A stretch of 64,000 bases of DNA, from the NCBI RefSeq assembly GCF_032854445.1, contig NC_088300.1, forward strand, positions 43,331,682 through 43,395,681. The letters run 5' to 3'. The notes under the pieces are model-generated. The model saw only the letters and a list, made by a program, of their open reading frames with translations. It was not told the origin of the DNA and did no database searches. This DNA is from Liolophura sinensis. Its lineage: Eukaryota > Mollusca > Polyplacophora > Chitonida > Chitonidae. The translations under genes and the position numbers were made by a program. Shown in pieces: positions 60,301 to 64,000 of the stretch (the stretch's first letter is position 1; each line of letters begins with the position of its first letter).

Positions 60301-63300
60301 ATAGCCGCTGCGCAATCTTAACTATACTCTGCTTCTAACTTCATCAACAGGTCCCATGGGGGTCGAACTAACATGGGACCATAAATGTCAGCCAAAATTA
60401 AAACAAACGCCCAGTGCTACTGACGGCCATGAGTTACCCTTGAAACGACTAAATGCAGGGGAAGTAGGCTGGAGGGGGGGGGGGGCGCCCCCCAGCGAGG
60501 CAAAAATGTTCCGCTCAAGTCGACGAAAAAAATATTTTCGCCATATATTTCTTACCTACCTCTTAACATTCATTCTTGTCAAATCCGCCCTCACCCCCCC
60601 CCCACCCCGAAGATCCACTACGCCCCTGAAAAGGCAATATGCGGTAATCACCCGCGCACTATTTCCCACAGTACAATGCCTGAACATCTGGTGGTCAAAC
60701 TCTAACTTACCTATACAAGTTTTGTTGCCGTTAAGCCCTATATATTCTGGCGCACAGCTGCAGACAGGACCATTCACTGAATCAGTGCAGTGATGCTGAC
60801 AACCTCCGTTCCCAAAACTACACGTGGCTGGTAAATAAAAGTAAACACAAAGTACAATATTCCATTTGCAAAACAGATTCTAAACTGAATCTGTCAGTGT
60901 TGAGCCGGTATCTAGTCTGATTAATAATTATGCCTTGCCGCATTTTTCGATTCTTCTTCGATTTGTAAAATTATCAATGATCGATTCCTCTAGTGATCAT
61001 TATCACAGTCTAGTTATTTCGCTGGTTTCACTCATATATATAATCAACAGTATTATTATCTGTTTCTACATGTAGCCTACTATCGAGTACTGAACAATAA
61101 TTCACCATTGGTACACTAACTATTCGATTTCCCTGCACCATTCGGACGTTATATAACAATAATAAGTAACAGTATAACGTTTGTCTACTTACGAATACAG
61201 TCTCGCTTGTCCACGTGTAATCTGTATCCTGTTCTACAAGAACAACTGCCGTCCCCACTACAATAATGGGCACAACCAAAAAGATTTTGGCACCAAGATC
61301 CTGCTGAAGGAAACAACTTTGAGTTATTACAGTTCAAGTCTGACTTTATTGAAGGTAAATTAATGTAGATGCAATGCAGGTCCATACAAGTTGTGAAGTG
61401 TGTAGAATTTGCAATGTTTCTAAGGCATCAGGTAATGATTTATTTATATATTTATTTGATTGGTGTTTTACGCCGTACGCAAGAATATTTCATTTATACG
61501 ACGGCGGCCAGCATTATGGTGGGAGAAACCCACGACAATCCGCAGGTTTCTGCCATCAGGTAATGAGTGAGAGCACATGCCCTTTACATGATGAACGGGC
61601 GAACCCTCCATCGAGGATATGAATCCACTGTTGATGGCAATGGCACCCACTTTAGCATCATACCTGTGTTCATGCCAAGAGGGTAATGTTTACCAATCAG
61701 TTGCTACTATGGGTTAAGAATGCATTGTCATTACAACAATGAAAAAGGGGGTTATAATTTCCTTGAACACAGACAGCAAGACTTTAATATCGCTACAACT
61801 GGCAATGTATCACATTACTAAGTGGGAATGTTTGCACCCCTTTTCATAATAAGGCATTAGATGCCATTAAATTTATCTACATACAATTCCAGCAATGGGA
61901 ATACAGATAAAAGATGAACGGTAGCCATTTAGAATATAAATACAGACATGTACAGAGAGATAACGTCGATTTGTGACGTAGAAACATTGCGGAAGTTTCT
62001 GTTTCTGTAGTGTGAAAATTCACCTGGACGTTGATTTGTTTTTTTGTCAACATATATAGTCACAAATGTATTAAAACATTGTGACAGAAGATACCCATCT
62101 TATACCATGTGACAACGTGATTTTAAGACGGGCATTTACAACCATGCGTCAGTTGTGGTTAACAATGGGCAAACGGAGGTAGAATGTGACCAGTCACAAT
62201 GGTATAATGATGTGTGTTACAGTGATAATGTCTATGTAAGTACTACACAGGCAGCTGTCTGAAACCTGTCCGTGTGATACCGTGATAATAAAGTAGACAT
62301 GTACTAACACAGACAGTTGTGCCAAATCTCTCCCAGTGATATCGTGATGGTGAAGTAGACATGTACTTACACAGACAGTTGTCTGATATCTGCCCGTTTG
62401 GACAATGACACTGATAACTGCCTACTGTATTCACACACTGGCCACCCCTACACGCCCCTCTGTTCAGCCTGCACTCATCTATGTCTGTACTCAAAAAACA
62501 ATAACAGTAAATTATTATGATGTCTTTTTATCCACTTTAAACGCAATAGTAGATAAAAGAAAGTATCCAGAAGAGAGAAAGTATCCAGAAGAAATTATCA
62601 CAAGGAATTACAAAACAGTAAATAAGTGACAGCTATATGCTTATCCGCTTTTTACACTTAATATAAACACAAACTCATGTTGGGCTATTTATGTTTATTG
62701 AATATGCCTACCACATTACAATGTAAACATCTCACATGTATTCTATAAAAAACACATCTCTTGAGTGACTAAACATGATTTTAATAAATTAAAACTAGAA
62801 CACGTTTCTAAAGTGTAAAAGAAATGTTTAAAAACAAAATGATCCCATTGACTAGTATTTATCTTATTCAGTATGATTCATGAACGACTTTTTTGACTGA
62901 AACTGAGAGAAAATAATTACCGGTACACTACACTTGTGTTTATTCCCCAGCATGTGCAGTGTGTATTTTCTTGTTAAGCAAAACATAATATTTCAAATTC
63001 CTAAAAAAGATATGTATAATGCATGCTGAGTTTGGTGACCTGTACTGGTGTTAGAGGACGGTAATAATGAGGATTTTTCCCCCAGGGCTTTGTGAGACCT
63101 ATATTGTTGCTTACCTAGACAGTTGTGCCCATCTGATGTGAGTTTGAATCCTGGCAAACAGCTACAGCTGTAGCGTCCAGGTGTGTTGTGACAGGAATGT
63201 ACACAACCTCCATTGTTTCTGGCGCACTCATTTGTGTCTGTTAGATGAAAACAACGTACTACACTGATGACAGCTATCAACATATCTCACACTAATTTAA

Positions 63301-63584
63301 ACAGCTTGTGTGGAAAAACATACTATAATATACACCTCTGAATTTATGCAATGCTGTTTTCACAAACGATACACCACCTGGACTTATATTTCGTTTTATA
63401 TTATGTCTTGTAATAATAGATTATATACACGGTACAGCACAAACAGGTGCCTTATTCTTACCCACGCAGATTTTGCCCGATCCGTCGAACCCCGGCTTAC
63501 AGCGACAGATATACGACCGGCGGGTGTTCACGCAGATTGCATCTTTATGACAGTTGTGCGTTCCTTTTTCACATTCATTACCGC
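47250..63584 (-). CDS. SCUBE: SCUBE protein (signal peptide-CUB-EGF domain protein), 5' end outside
   Basis: Twenty-one exons on the minus strand, 942 codons plus stop. From the 5' side: 63462-63584, 63115-63237, 62371-62484, 61193-61303, 60711-60827, 58394-58510, 56772-56894, 56351-56467, 55077-55199 (EGF1-9), 54399-54611, 53772-53891, 53118-53273, 52712-52814, 52422-52522 (spacer), 51984-52148, 51498-51665, 50739-50900 (Cys-rich), 49626-49823, 48917-49069 (CUB), 48317-48396, 47250-47393 (C-terminus). Every junction is GT/AG and in phase; nearly all are phase 1. The order matches vertebrate SCUBE1-3 (about 990-1,000 residues) one to one, so only the signal peptide is missing. Vertebrate SCUBEs are secreted or membrane-tethered and help release lipid-modified Hedgehog and act as BMP/VEGF co-factors. 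Most likely the single invertebrate orthologue; paralogue numbering cannot be assigned. Confidence 0.94.
48413..48668 (-). mobile_element. SINE just upstream of the penultimate SCUBE exon
   Basis: Reverse complement of the main family with tail TTTATTTATTTATTTGATTG, 3' domain, body and a diverged head (ATCACTCGGCCAA). It starts only about 16 bp from the acceptor of exon 48317-48396, so the SINE tail (AATAAATA..., transcribed sense) has been placed directly before the polypyrimidine/acceptor region. Confidence 0.85.
48917..49823 (-). CDS. SCUBE: SCUBE CUB domain, two exons
   Basis: Exon 49626-49823 gives [48 protein letters not shown]. Exon 48917-49069 gives [40 protein letters not shown]. 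Four conserved cysteines and the [13 protein letters not shown] signature of SCUBE are kept. The intron splits the domain in phase 1. Confidence 0.94.
50739..52148 (-). CDS. SCUBE: SCUBE Cys-rich (GCC2/GCC3-like) repeats
   Basis: Three exons of 162-168 nt, each one six-Cys repeat: [60 protein letters not shown], each followed by a TYQ/YYQ/KYQ and C..C pair. This is the ephrin-receptor-like repeat set that in vertebrate SCUBE precedes the CUB domain and helps membrane association. Confidence 0.93.
51175..51245 (-). repeat. tRNA-like fragment in a SCUBE intron
   Basis: On the minus strand: GCGCTTAATTGGCTTGAGGT, then GGGTTCGAATCTCACTTG, i.e. A-box- and B-box-like elements with tRNA spacing. No clean acceptor stem, so a pseudo-tRNA or the head of another SINE rather than a working tRNA gene. 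Confidence 0.4.
52422..54611 (-). CDS. SCUBE: SCUBE spacer region exons
   Basis: Exon 54399-54611 has a four-Cys block ([27 protein letters not shown]). 53772-53891 has [18 protein letters not shown]. 53118-53273 has [20 protein letters not shown] and [10 protein letters not shown]. 52712-52814 has [20 protein letters not shown] and [10 protein letters not shown], matching the basic helix of vertebrate SCUBE. 52422-52522 has [14 protein letters not shown]. Basic clusters (RRKKRGR and the above) may bind heparan sulfate, as known for the vertebrate spacer. The only phase-2 junction of the gene lies between the last two exons. Confidence 0.92.
55077..63584 (-). CDS. SCUBE: SCUBE EGF-like domains 1-9, one exon each
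   Basis: Nine phase-1/phase-1 exons of 111-123 nt. EGF1 [22 protein letters not shown]2 [22 protein letters not shown]3 [21 protein letters not shown]4 [21 protein letters not shown]5 [21 protein letters not shown]6 [21 protein letters not shown]7 [22 protein letters not shown]8 [21 protein letters not shown]9 [22 protein letters not shown]2, 3, 7, 8 and 9 have the D-x-(D/N)-E start of calcium-binding EGFs; EGF4-6 lack it, just as in vertebrate SCUBEs. EGF3 is short after its fifth Cys. Confidence 0.94.
55272..55450 (-). mobile_element. SINE copy 5' of SCUBE EGF9
   Basis: TTTATTTATTTATTTGATTG tail, GGTTTACGCCATACTCAAAA, CCAGCATTATAGGGAAAG, AAACCCGGGGGAAACCCACG, to CCACGTATCAAAGGAGGAAG. Head missing; intronic, sense to SCUBE. 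Confidence 0.8.
57040..57250 (-). mobile_element. SINE copy in the EGF6/EGF7 intron of SCUBE
   Basis: TATTTATTTATTTATTTTAT tail, GTGTTTTACGCCGTACTCAA, GGCAAGCATTATGGTGGGAG, ending AGCTGGACTTGAACTCACAG, CGATCGC. The most 5' part of the head is lost. Confidence 0.85.
57975..58190 (-). mobile_element. second-family SINE in the EGF6/EGF7 intron of SCUBE
   Basis: Antisense copy of the element at 41,825: ATGTATGTAGGCTTGAGGTT, TTACGTCGTACATAAC, and ATATGAGGACGGGGAGTCAT match the reverse complement of its 3' end; the body contains the CAGTGGTGGCAGCACTCTGG head-like part. More diverged. Confidence 0.6.
61437..61560 (-). mobile_element. SINE fragment in the EGF3/EGF4 intron of SCUBE
   Basis: ATTTATATATTTATTTGATT tail, GGTGTTTTACGCCGTACGCA, GACGGCGGCCAGCATTATGG, CCCACGACAATCCGCAGG; body shortened and head absent. 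Sense to SCUBE. Confidence 0.8.
62245..62400 (-). repeat. SCUBE: 62-bp triplication spanning the 5' splice site of SCUBE EGF3
   Basis: Units start at 62,245, 62,307 and 62,369. The third contains the real exon end (exon stops at 62,371) with donor T|GTAAGT on the minus strand. The two intronic copies repeat the exon's last bases plus donor, but the donor reads GTTAGT in one and GTAGTA in the other. A small array built on an exon-intron junction. Confidence 0.85.
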
Positions 63585-64000
63585 CTGCAAGAGAAAAGGA
63601 AAATGTATGGCAGTTTAGCATGTTTGCTGAAACACTGAATGGAAGAATACTCACAAAAGAAGCATACACTGGTAAAACCATACACTAGGCCTAAATGGTG
63701 CAGATGAAAGCTGTATTAGTTATGATACTAGACGTATCACAATTTGGCAATATGCTACAGTCAGACCTATTCGGTTATGAAGTATTTTGGACACAGTCTG
63801 CAATGGCGCACGTATCAGACGGTCACGAAATATGCGAGTGGGCTTACAATATTTTGGTCAGTATTAAATTTTGGTTGACTCTAATATAGTTATCCCGTAA
63901 CATTTCATGACGGAAATTTCACTGATATGGTTTAGATGTAAATAAGTAGGGCAATTAATGATTAAAAATAATTCCAGATCATAATGCTTACTGCAGATAT
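63585..64000. other. SCUBE intron, window edge
   Basis: Sequence 5' of the EGF1 exon. No signal-peptide exon with a phase-1 donor is evident here, so the start of SCUBE lies beyond 64,000. Confidence 0.6.

Overview
This is nuclear DNA of an animal. Genes are split by short GT-AG introns, intergenic and intronic DNA is rich in minisatellites, and about seventeen full or partial copies of one tRNA-derived SINE (A box, B box, TAAA-type tail) are scattered on both strands. That SINE looks like those I know from molluscs and other lophotrochozoans. With the fibrinogen-domain gene, a marine lophotrochozoan (probably a mollusc) is the best guess, but the taxon is inferred from the repeats and not proven.

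Layout. 1-18.7 kb: no gene that I can support; SINEs, four minisatellites and unique-looking AT-rich DNA. 18.8-23.2 kb, plus strand: a two-exon secreted protein with a coiled coil and a fibrinogen-related domain (FReD). 25.2-34.1 kb, minus strand: an 11-exon PDHX gene (E3-binding protein of the pyruvate dehydrogenase complex). 35.6-45.3 kb, plus strand: an 8-exon APIP gene (methylthioribulose-1-phosphate dehydratase). 47.3-63.6 kb, minus strand: 21 exons of a SCUBE gene (9 EGF domains, spacer, Cys-rich repeats, CUB, conserved C-terminus); only the signal-peptide end lies outside. Every exon junction in these four models was checked by hand for GT/AG and reading phase, and all agree. Exon 1 of APIP and exon 1 of PDHX are short and rest on phase, splice sites and protein logic.

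Gene arrangement. PDHX and APIP are divergent, with start codons 1.5 kb apart, the same head-to-head order as in human 11p13. The FReD gene and PDHX are tail-to-tail, as are APIP and SCUBE. The four genes have unrelated jobs: secreted recognition-type protein, mitochondrial pyruvate oxidation, cytosolic methionine salvage, and secreted or surface signalling scaffold.

Most unusual signal. Just upstream of APIP exon 4 is a perfect 70-bp tandem array (18 periods, 40,381-41,640). Each unit repeats the 3' splice site plus the first 45 coding bases of exon 4, and each ends with a GT at the same place, so nearly every unit looks like a 45-nt, in-frame mini-exon; one unit has a full GTAAGT donor. A smaller parallel case duplicates the 5' splice site of the SCUBE EGF3 exon three times. 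A third notable point is a SINE copy near 0.7 kb that carries 130 bp of 3' flank from the copy at 2.4 kb, within its own target-site duplication: a 3' transduction.
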